From Psychromonas algarum (GTDB lineage Bacteria > Pseudomonadota > Gammaproteobacteria > Enterobacterales > Psychromonadaceae), in contig NZ_SNUW01000002.1 of the NCBI RefSeq assembly GCF_004376845.1, positions 1 through 64,000 on the forward strand: a stretch of DNA of 64,000 bases. Direction: 5' to 3'. The position numbers were made by a program, and so were the translations under genes. Numbering within the stretch: position 1 is the first letter of the stretch; each line of letters opens with the position of its first letter. Shown here one piece after another: positions 28,335-40,961 of the stretch. Under the pieces are notes generated by a model. The model ran no database searches. It had not been told where the DNA came from and saw only the letters and a program-made list of their open reading frames with translations.

Positions 28335-29573
28335 TTAAGCAAAGTGATTTAAGAAAAATGGAATCATCATTGCATTTACTAAATCAATAAAAAATGCACA
28401 GACTAACGGCACAATTATAAAGGCTTGTTTGGAATAACCATATTTCTGTGAAACTGCTGACATATTCGCCATTGCCGTTGGGGTTGCACCAAGCGATATA
28501 CCGCCAAACCCAGCACAGACTACCGCTGCATTATAATTCCTTCCCATAGCAGGAAAAACAATAAATAAATTCACTAAAATGGCGATAATAAATTGTGCCG
28601 CTAATATAGCGAAAATAGGCCCCGCTAAATCAACTAGAGTCCATAACTGCATACTCATTAATGACATAGCTAAAAAAGTACCTAATGCAATATCAGCAAT
28701 CAATGAAATTGCAGGGCTGCCTGTTGGCCAATGGGTTTCTGTAATCGGGCGTTTCTTTTTAGGAAGTGAATTAGTAATCACAATACCCGCAAATAAACAG
28801 GTAACAAATAAAGGGAGTTTTAAGCCCATTTCTGAAATAACTTCATTTAAAATAGAGCCAAAAATAATACAGATATGAATAGCAAAAATAGCATCTAAAA
28901 ACTCAAAACTATTAATGCCTTTTGATGCTACTTTTTCTTGTTTTTCAGAAACCGCTTCAATGGTTTTTTCTGCTTTTAAGTTGTTACGAGTAATTAAATA
29001 TTTAGCAATAGGCCCCCCCATTAAACTTGCTAAAATAAGACCAAAGGTTGCACTTGCAATGGCAATTTCCATCGCATTATGAATACCATATTCTTGAGCA
29101 ATTCGAGGAGACCAAGCGATAGCAGTGCCATGACCACCAATCAATGAAATACTTCCACCTAAAAGACCCACAGCCGGATCTAAAGAAAACAGATGTGCAA
29201 CACTCATACCAGTGAGATTTTGTATGATCATGTAAGCGATTGTAATAAAAAGCAAAATAAGTAAAGGTTTACCGCCACGTAATAAATCCCTAAAACTTGC
29301 ATTAATACCAATTGTGGTAAAAAAGTACACAAGTAAAATATCACGAGCAGTTAAATCAAACTTAATTTCTATATCCATAAATAGAAATAACAGGCTAAAT
29401 ATAATAGAAAACAAAAGGCCGCCAGTCACAGGCTCTGGAATACTGAATTCCTGTAATAACTTCGATGAACGATTTATTCTACGCCCAACAAACAGAACAA
29501 TAATCCCCATCGTGACAGTAAAAAATGAACTTAAATTCAAAACACCATCAACAACTGACAAAGCATGACCCAT
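28335..29573 (-). CDS. gltS: Sodium/glutamate symporter GltS
   Basis: Inner-membrane Na+-coupled glutamate importer of 412 residues with about ten membrane helices. The two inverted halves each carry the reentrant-loop signature: GGSISLIGGHGTAIAWSP in the first and GFGGISLGATPTAMANMSAV in the second. GGAG lies upstream of the ATG. Single gene; about 316 bp separate it from the divergent mnmA. Confidence 0.95.
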   Translation of the reverse strand: MGHALSVVDGVLNLSSFFTVTMGIIVLFVGRRINRSSKLLQEFSIPEPVTGGLLFSIIFSLLFLFMDIEIKFDLTARDILLVYFFTTIGINASFRDLLRGGKPLLILLFITIAYMIIQNLTGMSVAHLFSLDPAVGLLGGSISLIGGHGTAIAWSPRIAQEYGIHNAMEIAIASATFGLILASLMGGPIAKYLITRNNLKAEKTIEAVSEKQEKVASKGINSFEFLDAIFAIHICIIFGSILNEVISEMGLKLPLFVTCLFAGIVITNSLPKKKRPITETHWPTGSPAISLIADIALGTFLAMSLMSMQLWTLVDLAGPIFAILAAQFIIAILVNLFIVFPAMGRNYNAAVVCAGFGGISLGATPTAMANMSAVSQKYGYSKQAFIIVPLVCAFFIDLVNAMMIPFFLNHFA

Positions 29574-29889
29574 TCAAAATCTCCAAGTAATTATTTACAT
29601 CCATTACAACCAACAAAGTATCAACATTAATATAGTATCAGCGAAACTAAGCAATAACTGTCAAGTATGGATATTTTACCTGATCTTGATAAGTCAATTA
29701 AGCCATATTCACCACCTATTTTTTTAATCTCTCAATAGTTTATTCTAGAGTGTTCAAATTCACCGTGACACAGCTTGCTCCTTACAAATATGAGTAATAC
29801 CTTCGCTGTTGTTAGCAAGCTCACATTATTAGTTCAATTGAAGCTAAATTCTGCTAAAATACGCCGCTGAATTCGTTGGAGAATAATTT
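29574..29889. other. Intergenic region between divergent gltS and mnmA
   Basis: 316 bp. Contains an inverted repeat AGCTTGCT (29772-29779)/AGCAAGCT (29814-29821) with a 34-base gap, upstream of mnmA. No gene seen; the repeat could be a hairpin or binding site, without further support. Confidence 0.4.
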
Positions 29890-30993
29890 ATGAAAGACAA
29901 TAGCCAAACTAAAGTGATCGTCGGAATTTCTGGCGGTGTTGATTCCTCTGTATCTGCTTATTTATTACAGCAGCAAGGTTATCAAGTAGAAGGCTTATTC
30001 ATGAAAAACTGGGAAGAAGATGATACCGATGAGTATTGTTCAGCTGCTCAGGATCTTCAAGATGCACAAGCCGTCTGTGATAAATTAGGTATTAAACTGC
30101 ATACCATTAATTTTGCTGCTGAATATTGGGATAATGTATTTGAACATTTTTTAGCTGAATACAAAGCTGGTCGTACCCCAAATCCAGATATCATGTGTAA
30201 TAAAGAAATTAAATTTAAAGCCTTTTTAGAATTTGCTGCTGAAGATCTAGGTGCTGACTTTATCGCAACTGGTCATTACTGTCGTCGCCGAGAAGTTGAT
30301 GGACATGCTCAATTATTACGCGGCTTAGATAGCAATAAAGATCAAAGTTACTTTTTATATGCAGTAGGCGAACAACAAATAGCAAAAACCTTATTCCCTG
30401 TTGGTGAATTAGAAAAACCAGAAGTACGCCGCATCGCAGAAGAGCAAGATCTCATCACACATAACAAAAAAGACAGTACGGGGATTTGTTTTATCGGTGA
30501 ACGTAAATTTACCGATTTTCTACAAACCTACTTACCTGCACAACCAGGTGACATAATCACCCCAGAAAATGAAGTGATTGGCCAACACCAAGGTTTGATG
30601 TATCACACATTAGGTCAACGTAAAGGTTTAGGTATTGGCGGTTTACAAAATTCGAATGAAAATCCGTGGTATGTTGTTGGCAAAGATATGGAAAATAATC
30701 GTTTATTAGTTGCGCAAGGAGCTAATCATCCTGCTTTATTCTCTTATGGTTTAATTGCCAAACAATGCGACTGGGTAGACAGAACACCTAGAAAAGAAAG
30801 CTTTCAATGTACGGTAAAAACTCGCTATCGCCAAACTGATATTGCTTGTACCGTTAATCCTATTGATGACGATACCTTAGAGGTTATTTTTGAACAACCT
30901 CAAGCAGCGGTGACTCCAGGACAATCAGCGGTCTTTTATATCAATGAAGTTTGTTTAGGTGGTGCTATTATCGAGCAACATTTACAACGTTAA
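29890..30993 (+). CDS. mnmA: tRNA-specific 2-thiouridylase MnmA
   Basis: Adds sulfur at U34 of tRNA Glu, Gln and Lys, using sulfur relayed by the Tus proteins. 367 residues. ATP pyrophosphatase P-loop SGGVDSS is at residues 14-20. The catalytic Cys pair is Cys103 ([11 protein letters not shown]) and Cys200 ([11 protein letters not shown]). GGAG precedes the ATG. It starts the conserved mnmA-hflD-purB cluster. Confidence 0.97.
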   Translation: MKDNSQTKVIVGISGGVDSSVSAYLLQQQGYQVEGLFMKNWEEDDTDEYCSAAQDLQDAQAVCDKLGIKLHTINFAAEYWDNVFEHFLAEYKAGRTPNPDIMCNKEIKFKAFLEFAAEDLGADFIATGHYCRRREVDGHAQLLRGLDSNKDQSYFLYAVGEQQIAKTLFPVGELEKPEVRRIAEEQDLITHNKKDSTGICFIGERKFTDFLQTYLPAQPGDIITPENEVIGQHQGLMYHTLGQRKGLGIGGLQNSNENPWYVVGKDMENNRLLVAQGANHPALFSYGLIAKQCDWVDRTPRKESFQCTVKTRYRQTDIACTVNPIDDDTLEVIFEQPQAAVTPGQSAVFYINEVCLGGAIIEQHLQR

Positions 30994-31067
30994 AGATAGA
31001 AAACTGTTATATAGAAAACACGATTAATATTGACCAATATTTATTTAAATGAGAAGTGTAACCATAT

Positions 31068-31697
31068 ATGTCATTCCATACTTTAGAATCTCGTAGTATC
31101 GCTTTTGCAGCTATGTGCCAAGCAGCTTACCTAGTTGATAAAATTGCCAGCAAAGGCATCTGCCCTGATGCAGTTGCTTTTAATGCTTCTTTACGCTCAA
31201 TAGTACGCACAGACAGCGCTTCTCCAATTGATATTTTTGGTGGGCATGAATCATTAAAGCTAGGTTATCAAACAGTAGTAACACAATTAGATAACGCGAG
31301 TGGCAATCGTAATATGCAGGTCACTAAATATGTTGCTGGATTGATGGCATTAGAGCGTAAACTGTCAGCAAATCCAGGCAACTTAAATTTATTAGGTGAA
31401 CGTATTAATCAGGTTAATCGTCAATTAGCACACTTTGAAATTGATGATAGCAATGTACTTAGTAATTTAGATTCAATTTACCGCGATCTTATTAGTACCC
31501 TAGGGCCGCGTATTCAAGTTAATGGTAACCCTGCATACTTGCAACAAGAACATACACAGCATAAAATCCGCGCACTATTATTAGCCGGCGTTCGTGCTGC
31601 AGTATTATGGCGACAAATTGGTGGCAAACGCCGTCAGTTATTATTATCACGTAAAGCCATGGTACACCAAACAAAACAAAATTTACTACGAACTTAA
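31068..31697 (+). CDS. hflD: HflD homologue (lysogenization regulator family)
   Basis: 209-residue, mostly helical, membrane-associated protein of the HflD family. In E. coli HflD interacts with phage lambda CII and affects lysogeny; its normal cellular role is unclear. Recognised by length, by MCQAAYLVDKIASKG near the start, LGPRIQVNGNPAYLQQ and VRAAVLWRQIGGKRRQLLLS near the end, and by its place between mnmA and purB. Confidence 0.93.
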   Translation: MSFHTLESRSIAFAAMCQAAYLVDKIASKGICPDAVAFNASLRSIVRTDSASPIDIFGGHESLKLGYQTVVTQLDNASGNRNMQVTKYVAGLMALERKLSANPGNLNLLGERINQVNRQLAHFEIDDSNVLSNLDSIYRDLISTLGPRIQVNGNPAYLQQEHTQHKIRALLLAGVRAAVLWRQIGGKRRQLLLSRKAMVHQTKQNLLRT

Positions 31698-31763
31698 TCT
31701 TGTATAAAGCGTTTCCGCATAAGGAAATTAAGCAAACTATTTCAACAACCTACATATAATTAG

Positions 31764-33143
<1,380 letters not shown>

Positions 33144-33178
33144 TAACTTTAGTTGCTTAGCAATTAACAGTTATTAAG

Positions 33179-33204
33179 AGGCAATCTTCGGGTTGCCTTT
33201 TTTA
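33179..33204 (+). terminator. purB terminator
   Basis: AGGCAATC, TTCG tetraloop, GGTTGCCT, then six T. The T run overlaps the end of the convergent EamA-family gene. Confidence 0.9.
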
Positions 33205-34107
33205 ATTACCCTGCTTTTTATTTAACCACACTAAAAATGGATGCAGAGCACTGTAACAAGCAATGCCGACAGAACAGAGCAAAATTGAAATCCCCACCTG
33301 CAAACTCATATGTTGATCTAAAAATAACAACGCTAATAACACTGACATTATCGGTACTAAAGCCATAATAGTAGAAGCAGAAACTGCACCCAAACGGTTG
33401 ATTGAGTAGGTCATACAAAATAAAGCAATAATACTCACAACAATACCTTGATAAAAGCCTTGTAAAGCAATTTCATGAATAGGAGCTGCGGCTAAATTAC
33501 TGGGTAAGAAGAACCAAATAGGCGTAAAAAATAAAGCATTAACCAAAGGGACTGAAATCATAATCGTTTTAAGATCTAGCCTCCATATTTTCATTGAGAC
33601 AGAATAAAAAGCGATAGAAAAAGCTGCAATTAATAACCAAATTAACGCACTTAAACTTGCCCCTCCCGAACTAGTAAACAACAACACATTTGCAATTAAA
33701 ATCAATAATATGCCGATATATTGCGGTATGTGTAAGCGATTTTTCTTCCATATAAAAAGAATAGCAGCACACATAATAGGTAATGAGCCATTAATGATAA
33801 CGCCAGTATTAGCCGCATCTGACATTAATAATCCAATTAAACTGGCACAAACATAAAAAGTGCCACAACATAAACTACAGATAATAATAGGTGGCGTAAA
33901 CAGCGCTTTAATCGAGGCTTTACTAAAATAGGCATAAATTAAAACAAAAAATGTGGCTGTCAGAAAACGGATCCCGGTGACATCCCAAACCGTTAACGCA
34001 TGAGAAATTCCCCACTTAGAAATAATGATCCAACCAGACCAAATCATCACCACGGCAAGCCCAGCTAATAACCCAGATATTTTTTCAAACGAGATCCGTT
34101 GTGCCAT
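33202..34107 (-). CDS. EamA-family (DMT) transporter
   Basis: 301-residue inner-membrane protein with about ten helices in two EamA repeats, a family of metabolite exporters. The ATG used has AAGGA seven bases upstream; a start 20 codons earlier has no support. Substrate unknown. It lies between purB and roxA, in the place where phoPQ is found in enteric bacteria, and is transcribed against purB. Confidence 0.88.
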   Translation of the reverse strand: MAQRISFEKISGLLAGLAVVMIWSGWIIISKWGISHALTVWDVTGIRFLTATFFVLIYAYFSKASIKALFTPPIIICSLCCGTFYVCASLIGLLMSDAANTGVIINGSLPIMCAAILFIWKKNRLHIPQYIGILLILIANVLLFTSSGGASLSALIWLLIAAFSIAFYSVSMKIWRLDLKTIMISVPLVNALFFTPIWFFLPSNLAAAPIHEIALQGFYQGIVVSIIALFCMTYSINRLGAVSASTIMALVPIMSVLLALLFLDQHMSLQVGISILLCSVGIACYSALHPFLVWLNKKQGN

Positions 34108-34310
34108 CAAAACGTCCTTATTATTTATAAATATGAGCAGATCACAGTACTGATGAATCAAATACAAAGCAACGCTTTTAAATTCCTTAATGCAGCCATA
34201 AAGTCACTTTACAAGTTCAACTACCGCGACTTTAAATGAACTGTTACACTCCACTCTCTTGACCATGTATATCTCAGTTCACCTATTCCCACAACTAAAG
34301 GCTTTCACCA

Positions 34311-35438
34311 ATGTTTGAACTTAATTTTGAAATAAACCAGTTTTTAGATACCTACTGGCAAAAAAAGCCAATTCTAATCAAACAAGGATTTGTTGATTTC
34401 CAAGATCCCATCGCTGCTGATGAATTAGCCGGTTTAGCAATGGAAGAAGACTTAGAAAGTCGCTTAGTATATCAAGAAGAAGGTGCATGGCAGGCTGAAA
34501 TAGGCCCTTTCAACACCTTTGAACGTTTGGATAATGATGGTGCAACATTGCTTATCCAAGCAGTTGATCATTGGCATCCAGATGCACAACAATTAATACG
34601 CCCATTTCGTTTTTTACCAAATTGGCGCATTGATGATTTAATGATCAGTTACTCAACACCTAAAGGTGGTGTCGGCCCACATATTGATAATTACGATGTA
34701 TTTATTATTCAAGGTCAAGGTAAGCGCCACTGGCGTGTAGGTGAACGCCAAACATTACCTGAATTTGCAGCCCACGGTGCATTAAAACATTGTGCAGAGT
34801 TTGAAGCATCTATTGATGTTGAGATGGAACCGGGTGATATTTTATATATTCCAAGTGGTTGCCCACATGAAGGTTACGCAGTAGAAGCATCAATTAACTA
34901 TAGTGTTGGTTTCAGAGCCCCAGACCAAAATGATTTATTAAGTAGTTTTACTGATTACAATATTGATAACAACGACAATGCATTACGTTACACTGATATT
35001 CCAATGCAAGTACGTGAAAAACCCGGACGTATTGAACAAGCAGAGCTTAATAAATTACACCAAGTGATGTTAGAAAACTGCAAAACACCTGCACATTTGA
35101 TCCCTTGGTTTGGAAAAATGATCAGTGAAGCAAAACATGATTTAGACATAGCACAGCCAGAACATCCCCTACAAACTGAAGATATTCTTGAATTCTTAGA
35201 GGATGGAGCACAATTTACTCGTTTAGGCGGTTTACGTGCAGTCTACTTTGAGCAAGCACCACAGCAAGTATTTATTAATGGTGATGCTTATGATTTTTCA
35301 GGGTTTCTTGAATTAATCTCTTGCTTATGCGATCAAGATGAAACAGCTAGTGAATTGGTTGAAATTTTTCAAAGTTCAGCAGAAGCATTAGCTTTATTTA
35401 CTAAATTAGTTAACTTAGGTTATTGGTACGCAGAATAA
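34311..35438 (+). CDS. roxA: 50S ribosomal protein L16 arginine hydroxylase RoxA
   Basis: JmjC-type 2-oxoglutarate/Fe(II) oxygenase that hydroxylates an arginine of ribosomal protein uL16. 375 residues, compared with 373 in E. coli YcfD. The iron triad is His124 and Asp126 (GVGPHIDNYDVF) and His186 (PSGCPHEGYA), matching the E. coli positions with an offset of one. A C-terminal winged-helix part follows the cupin core. It is part of the region that in enterics reads purB-phoPQ-roxA. Confidence 0.95.
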   Translation: MFELNFEINQFLDTYWQKKPILIKQGFVDFQDPIAADELAGLAMEEDLESRLVYQEEGAWQAEIGPFNTFERLDNDGATLLIQAVDHWHPDAQQLIRPFRFLPNWRIDDLMISYSTPKGGVGPHIDNYDVFIIQGQGKRHWRVGERQTLPEFAAHGALKHCAEFEASIDVEMEPGDILYIPSGCPHEGYAVEASINYSVGFRAPDQNDLLSSFTDYNIDNNDNALRYTDIPMQVREKPGRIEQAELNKLHQVMLENCKTPAHLIPWFGKMISEAKHDLDIAQPEHPLQTEDILEFLEDGAQFTRLGGLRAVYFEQAPQQVFINGDAYDFSGFLELISCLCDQDETASELVEIFQSSAEALALFTKLVNLGYWYAE

Positions 35439-35449
35439 ATATTATTGTC

Positions 35450-35481
35450 GTCCCTGAGAGTGATTAACCATGCTCAGGGAC
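35450..35481. terminator. Hairpin between roxA and the small membrane-protein gene
   Basis: 9-bp arms GTCCCTGAG/CTCAGGGAC in the gap between convergent stop codons. No long T run. Confidence 0.6.
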
Positions 35482-35521
35482 AACGCTTTACATGTAACAA
35501 TATCACTCATCGAATATTCAA

Positions 35522-35938
35522 TTACAACGCCAACTCTTTAAACCATGTCCATAAACCAAAGGAATAATGCGGAAAAATATCAATTCCTAATGCTGACTTT
35601 ATTAAATACAAAATCAATATACCAAGTAACGTACATGATAATAATAAAATAGTGATAATAAGCGCTTTAATGAATAATGACATGCGAGCTTCTTGCCTTG
35701 ATAACTCACGCACATTCTTACCAATAAGAAAAACATAATAAAAACGCCAACTATAAAATGGAATTTTAACAGTACCACGCAAATCCATACTATGCTTAGC
35801 CCAACTACGAGTGCTTACAATGGTAAACAAATGAGTCAATTGCTCTTCACTAAAGCTTTCAGCGACTGATTTTGGCATTTTACTCAGTAGATCCTTAATA
35901 GCTTGTTCATCTTTAATGTTTTTTTTCAAATGACTCAA
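35522..35938 (-). CDS. Small conserved membrane protein, unknown function
   Basis: 138 residues starting at TTG, supported by AAAGGA eight bases upstream. The first half is cytoplasmic with the conserved-looking blocks MPKSVAESFSEEQLTHL and KIPFYSWRFYYVFLIGKNVR; one transmembrane segment follows at about 90-112. Similar small proteins occur in marine gammaproteobacteria, some wrongly named after EPSP synthase, as I recall. No function can be given. It is downstream of the LysE-family gene. Confidence 0.7.
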   Translation of the reverse strand: MSHLKKNIKDEQAIKDLLSKMPKSVAESFSEEQLTHLFTIVSTRSWAKHSMDLRGTVKIPFYSWRFYYVFLIGKNVRELSRQEARMSLFIKALIITILLLSCTLLGILILYLIKSALGIDIFPHYSFGLWTWFKELAL

Positions 35939-35976
35939 TATCTTGTTCCTTTGATATCTTTATTTTTTAGAGCATA

Positions 35977-36576
35977 TTAAGCGATAAGGCTTACAACACC
36001 TAAATACAATGAAATCAAACCAACCAACATCATAAAAATACCCGGTAAATAATATAATATGGGCTGACTTTTCTGATAGCTAAATAGCTTTTTAGCAAGC
36101 CCTGCATAAGCCACCATAATGCCCATATCAATCACAGCCCAAATACCTAAAAAGATAAATGACTGCTCGATAAAAGATTCTCCTGAAACAATAAATGAAG
36201 GTAAAAATGCAAGGAAAAACAAAATGTCTTTAGGGTTTGATAACCCCGCTTTCATGGTGCGCCAAAAACAATCTTTGTGATGAGATTTATTTTTTTCAAT
36301 ATGCACCTTGCTGCGTAAAATAGACAAACCTAAATAAGCTAAATACACACCACCAATCACTCTGCCCCAGTCTAATATATTTTCATCAATCACTAATGCA
36401 AAATGAATCACTACTAATGAAATGGCTAATAATAGAAGTGCAGAAATGGCTCCCCCCCAAATAGTACCTGTCGGCCAACCATGTTTAGAGTCAGAAATAA
36501 CTAATGAGATTATAGGCCCAGGAGAGGAGATCAATAAGGTGATTGAAATTGCAAATGTAAGATATAAAGAGAGCAT
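35977..36576 (-). CDS. LysE/RhtB-family translocator
   Basis: 199-residue inner-membrane exporter of the LysE superfamily, usually for amino acids. The N-terminus LTFAISITLLISSPGPIISL carries the family SPGP motif. The internal ATG is chosen because a start 28 codons earlier would add a basic leader unlike the family; a weak AGG lies ten bases before it. Six membrane segments are visible. Substrate unknown. Confidence 0.88.
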   Translation of the reverse strand: MLSLYLTFAISITLLISSPGPIISLVISDSKHGWPTGTIWGGAISALLLLAISLVVIHFALVIDENILDWGRVIGGVYLAYLGLSILRSKVHIEKNKSHHKDCFWRTMKAGLSNPKDILFFLAFLPSFIVSGESFIEQSFIFLGIWAVIDMGIMVAYAGLAKKLFSYQKSQPILYYLPGIFMMLVGLISLYLGVVSLIA

Positions 36577-36673
36577 GGGAATCAACCTAAATGGTAATAA
36601 AAGAAACATCTTATGCGCTTTCATTTTCAGCTTCAATGCAAACTGATGAATAAAAAACATCTTAAAATAGATT

Positions 36674-37204
36674 TTATTCTTTAATCACTCGGCGAGACTG
36701 CCAATAATGCTTCTTCCAATAAGGGTTAGATAGTTTAGAAATCATAACGCCTCGGCTGGTTGACGCATGAAAAAATTCATTGTTTCCCATATAAATACCA
36801 ACATGACGGGTTCTCCATCCTGTTTTAAAAAAGACTAAATCACCAACTTTTAAATCGCTTTTATTAATTGAATACCCTTTTCGTACCTGATATTCAGTGG
36901 TTCTAGGTAATGTAATATTAAAAGTATTATGGAACACTTGCTGCACTAGGCTTGAGCAATCTATGCCATTTAATGTATTCCCTCCCCACCGATAAGGACT
37001 CCCTTTCCAGTAGCTATATTCGCTCATTAATAGCACATACAATAAATCGTCAGGCTGCATACTTTGTTGAGAATTCTGGTGATGAGTATTTACTACTGGA
37101 GGGGATATTTTTTGATGTTCAGGTTGAGAAGCACACGCCGTTAATAAAAAAATTAACGGCAGTAGTATTAAAGAGGAATAACGATTAAATAAGCATTTAA
37201 ACAC
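36674..37204 (-). CDS. NlpC/P60-family lipoprotein (murein endopeptidase-like)
   Basis: 176 residues. Lipobox FLLTAC (Cys24) predicts a lipid anchor. The C-terminal NlpC/P60 domain has catalytic Cys83 (NGIDCSSLVQQVF), His134 (RTRHVGIY) and His146 (EFFHASTS), as in MepS (Spr), which cuts peptidoglycan cross-links to allow growth. The start codon is GTG without a good ribosome site; it lies five bases from the hemH stop, so coupling to hemH is likely. Confidence 0.9.
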   Translation of the reverse strand: MFKCLFNRYSSLILLPLIFLLTACASQPEHQKISPPVVNTHHQNSQQSMQPDDLLYVLLMSEYSYWKGSPYRWGGNTLNGIDCSSLVQQVFHNTFNITLPRTTEYQVRKGYSINKSDLKVGDLVFFKTGWRTRHVGIYMGNNEFFHASTSRGVMISKLSNPYWKKHYWQSRRVIKE

Positions 37205-37209
37205 TTATT

Positions 37210-38166
37210 TTATGTAACCAAATCTGCAAACAATGCAATCTGAGCATCATTATCATTAGCACAAGGAATATAATGATAAGCCTTACCACCACTAGCTAAA
37301 AAAAGGTCTCTATTTTCAATCGCTAATTCTTCTAAAGTTTCTAAACAATCACATGAAAATGCAGGGCTAATAATATCAATGCTTTCAATTCCTTGTTTAA
37401 CCATATCTGGTAATGAAACATCTAAATAAGGTTTTAACCATTCCTCTCGTCCTACACGAGACTGATAACATAGCTTATATTGACCGGTTTCTAACTGTAG
37501 GCATTCAACCACTAATGAGACTGTTTTTTCACAGTGTTGTTGATAAACATCACCTAAAGTAACGTAACGTTTGGGAATGCCATGAAAAGAAAAAACCAAA
37601 CATTCACTACGGCCATTAATTTCCCAAGAATGTTTAATCGAATCTACCAGTTGTTTTATATAAAGAGGATGATCATGATAATTATGAATAAAGTGCAATT
37701 CAGGGAAATTAAACTGTTGTTTAATTGCATCACTTAATTGATCAAACACAGGCGCGGTAGTTGAAACTGAATATTGCGGGTATAAAGGCAATACAGTTAG
37801 CTGTTCAATCCCATCATGCTCAAACTGTTGTAACTGCTCAGCAATAGAGGGTTTACCATAAGTCATGGCATAGTTAACTTGTATATTTTTATGTGCTAAT
37901 TTTTGAGCCAGTTTTTCAGATTGAGATTGTGTATAAAAACGTAAAGGCGATTCACCGTTAGTCCATATTTTCTGATAAAGCTTAGCTACTTTTACTGAAC
38001 GAATAGGTAAAATAATAAGGTATAAAATAGGTAACCAAATCCAACGAGAAGTATCAACAACCCGTTTATCAGATAAAAAATCACGTAAGAACTCACGCAC
38101 ATGTTTTTTACTTGGTTGTTCAGGTGTGCCTAAATTAACTAACAAAACCCCACATTTTTTACTCAT
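37210..38166 (-). CDS. hemH: Ferrochelatase
   Basis: Inserts Fe(II) into protoporphyrin IX, the last step of heme synthesis. 318 residues. Family motifs seen: GVLLVNLGTPEQPSKKHVR at the start, VFSFHGIPKRYV with the metal-binding His, and the EWLKPY block after CYQSRVG. The neighbouring order htpG-adk-hemH is conserved in gammaproteobacteria. A terminator lies between adk and hemH, so hemH likely has its own promoter or is read at a reduced level. Confidence 0.96.
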   Translation of the reverse strand: MSKKCGVLLVNLGTPEQPSKKHVREFLRDFLSDKRVVDTSRWIWLPILYLIILPIRSVKVAKLYQKIWTNGESPLRFYTQSQSEKLAQKLAHKNIQVNYAMTYGKPSIAEQLQQFEHDGIEQLTVLPLYPQYSVSTTAPVFDQLSDAIKQQFNFPELHFIHNYHDHPLYIKQLVDSIKHSWEINGRSECLVFSFHGIPKRYVTLGDVYQQHCEKTVSLVVECLQLETGQYKLCYQSRVGREEWLKPYLDVSLPDMVKQGIESIDIISPAFSCDCLETLEELAIENRDLFLASGGKAYHYIPCANDNDAQIALFADLVT

Positions 38167-38187
38167 ATCAGTTCCATATTAATACCA

Positions 38188-38210
38188 ATAAAAAAGGGGC
38201 TTACGCCCCT
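38188..38210 (-). terminator. adk terminator
   Basis: On the minus strand: AGGGGC, GTAA loop, GCCCCT, then a run of T. It lies between adk and hemH. Confidence 0.88.
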
Positions 38211-38288
38211 AGTCGCTATCTCTATCACCTACTTTATACATGATAAAATAGGATAATGGATAGCTTAATAATCCAATACGTTAAAAAA

Positions 38289-38942
<654 letters not shown>

Positions 38943-39012
38943 CTATTATTATTAATAAAATTTTATGAGCGAAATTTACACGGTTGTGATCAATTTCTCA
39001 AGATTATCAAGC

Positions 39013-39038
39013 AAAAAGGCCAGCATAAGCCGGCCTTT
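39013..39038 (-). terminator. htpG terminator
   Basis: On the minus strand: AAAGGCCGGC, TTAT loop, GCTGGCCTTTTT. Located 19 bp after the htpG stop. Confidence 0.9.
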
Positions 39039-39056
39039 GGTCTATTTATGAGCAGA

Positions 39057-40961
39057 TTAAGCGATTAATAGCTTATTAATACGTGCTACAAATTCAGACG
39101 GATCATCTAAACTACCTTTTTCAGAAAGTACCGCTTGTTGTAATAACAGCTCAGTCCATTCTGCAAATAATTCTTCATCAGCCATATCGGCTAATTTAGT
39201 GATCATTACATGTTCAGGATTGATTTCAAAGATTGGCTTACTTTCTGGAACAGGTTGTCCCATTTGTGCCATTAGTTTTGCCATCTGAGTACTCATATCA
39301 TCATTGTCAGCAACAATACATGAAGGAGTAGACGTTAAACGCTGTGTTAAACGTACGTCTTTTACTTTATCGCCTAAGACTTTCTTAGTGCGTTCAATAT
39401 AACTAGCAAACTCAGTTTGTTGTTTTTCTTGCTCTTGTTTTTCTTCTTCAGAATCAAGCTTACCTAAGTCTAAATCACCCTGTGTTACGCTAACAAATGT
39501 TTTACCATCATACTCAGGTAAATGATTTAATAACCACTCATCAACACGGTCAGATAATAATAAGACTTCGATACCTTTCTTACGTAATATTTCTAAGTGA
39601 GGGCTATTTTTAGCCGCATTGAAGCTATCTGCAGTAATGTAGTAAATCTTATCTTGCTCTTCACTCATACGAGAGATGTAAGCATCTAAAGAGATAGTTT
39701 GTTCTGCTGAATCAGTTTCAGTTGAAGCAAAACGGAATAGCTTAGCAATTTGCTCTTTATTAGTAGGATCTTCTGCAGGGCCTTCTTTTAATACTTGCCC
39801 AAACTCTTTCCAGAATGCGTTGTATTCTGTTTCATTTTTCTTAGCAAATTTAGTCAGCATAGATAATGCACGCTTAGTACAAGCGCTACGTAACTTAGTT
39901 GTCACACGTGTATCTTGTAGTATTTCACGAGAAACATTTAGCGGTAAATCATTTGAATCTAACACACCTTTCACAAAACGTAAGTATGTTGGCATGAACT
40001 GTTCAGCATCATCCATAATAAATACACGTTGAACGTATAGTTTTAAACCATGTGCTTTTTCACGGTTCCATAAGTCGTATGGAGCACGTTTAGGGATGTA
40101 AAGTAAACTTGTGTACTCTTGTTCACCTTCTACTTTGTTATGAGACCATGTTAGTGGATCCTCAAAATCATTTGCGATGTGCTTGTAGAATTCTTGGTAC
40201 TGTTCATCTTTTAAATCACTTTTAGCACAATTCCATAATGCAGTTGCTTTATTCACAGTTTCCCAAGTTGCTTCAACAGCAGCAACTTTTTCACCATCAG
40301 GACCTTCAGATTCAGGCACCGCATCTTTAAACATTTGCACAGGAATACTAATGTGGTCAGAATATTTAGAAACAACATTACGTAGTTTATAGTCGTTTAA
40401 GAATTCAGTTTCATCATCTCGTAAATGTAGAATAATTTCAGTACCACGCTCTGCTTTTTCAATATCAGCAACCGTGTAATCAGCTTCACCTGAAGACTCC
40501 CAACAAGTACCTTGAGATGCATCTTCGCCCGCTTTACGAGTATTAACAGTTACTTTATCCGCGACAATAAATGCAGAATAGAAACCAACACCGAATTGAC
40601 CGATTAATTGTGAATCTTTAACTTGGTCACCCGATAGTTGTTCAAAGAAGTCACTTGTACCTGACTTAGCAATCGTACCTAAATGCTCGATCACTTCATC
40701 ACGAGTCATACCAATACCGTTATCACTAATAGTGATTGTTTTTGCTTCTTCATTAAAACTCAAACGCACACGTAAATCTGCATCATTTTCAAATAAGCTA
40801 CCATCAGACAAAGCTTTAAAACGTAGTTTGTCTGCTGCATCCGCTGCATTTGAAACAAGTTCACGTAGGAAAATTTCTTTATTTGAATATAAAGAGTGGA
40901 TCATTAATTTTAGAAGTTTACCAGTGTCAGCACTGAAAGCATGGTTTTGTTGATGTTCCAT
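39057..40961 (-). CDS. htpG: Chaperone protein HtpG (Hsp90)
   Basis: Bacterial Hsp90, an ATP-dependent dimeric chaperone. 634 residues. The GHKL ATPase domain shows [33 protein letters not shown] and [11 protein letters not shown]. The middle domain shows [18 protein letters not shown]. The C-terminal dimerisation domain lacks the MEEVD tail of eukaryotic Hsp90, as usual in bacteria. A close match to a heat-shock sigma-32 promoter lies about 65 bp upstream. Confidence 0.98.
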   Translation of the reverse strand: MEHQQNHAFSADTGKLLKLMIHSLYSNKEIFLRELVSNAADAADKLRFKALSDGSLFENDADLRVRLSFNEEAKTITISDNGIGMTRDEVIEHLGTIAKSGTSDFFEQLSGDQVKDSQLIGQFGVGFYSAFIVADKVTVNTRKAGEDASQGTCWESSGEADYTVADIEKAERGTEIILHLRDDETEFLNDYKLRNVVSKYSDHISIPVQMFKDAVPESEGPDGEKVAAVEATWETVNKATALWNCAKSDLKDEQYQEFYKHIANDFEDPLTWSHNKVEGEQEYTSLLYIPKRAPYDLWNREKAHGLKLYVQRVFIMDDAEQFMPTYLRFVKGVLDSNDLPLNVSREILQDTRVTTKLRSACTKRALSMLTKFAKKNETEYNAFWKEFGQVLKEGPAEDPTNKEQIAKLFRFASTETDSAEQTISLDAYISRMSEEQDKIYYITADSFNAAKNSPHLEILRKKGIEVLLLSDRVDEWLLNHLPEYDGKTFVSVTQGDLDLGKLDSEEEKQEQEKQQTEFASYIERTKKVLGDKVKDVRLTQRLTSTPSCIVADNDDMSTQMAKLMAQMGQPVPESKPIFEINPEHVMITKLADMADEELFAEWTELLLQQAVLSEKGSLDDPSEFVARINKLLIA

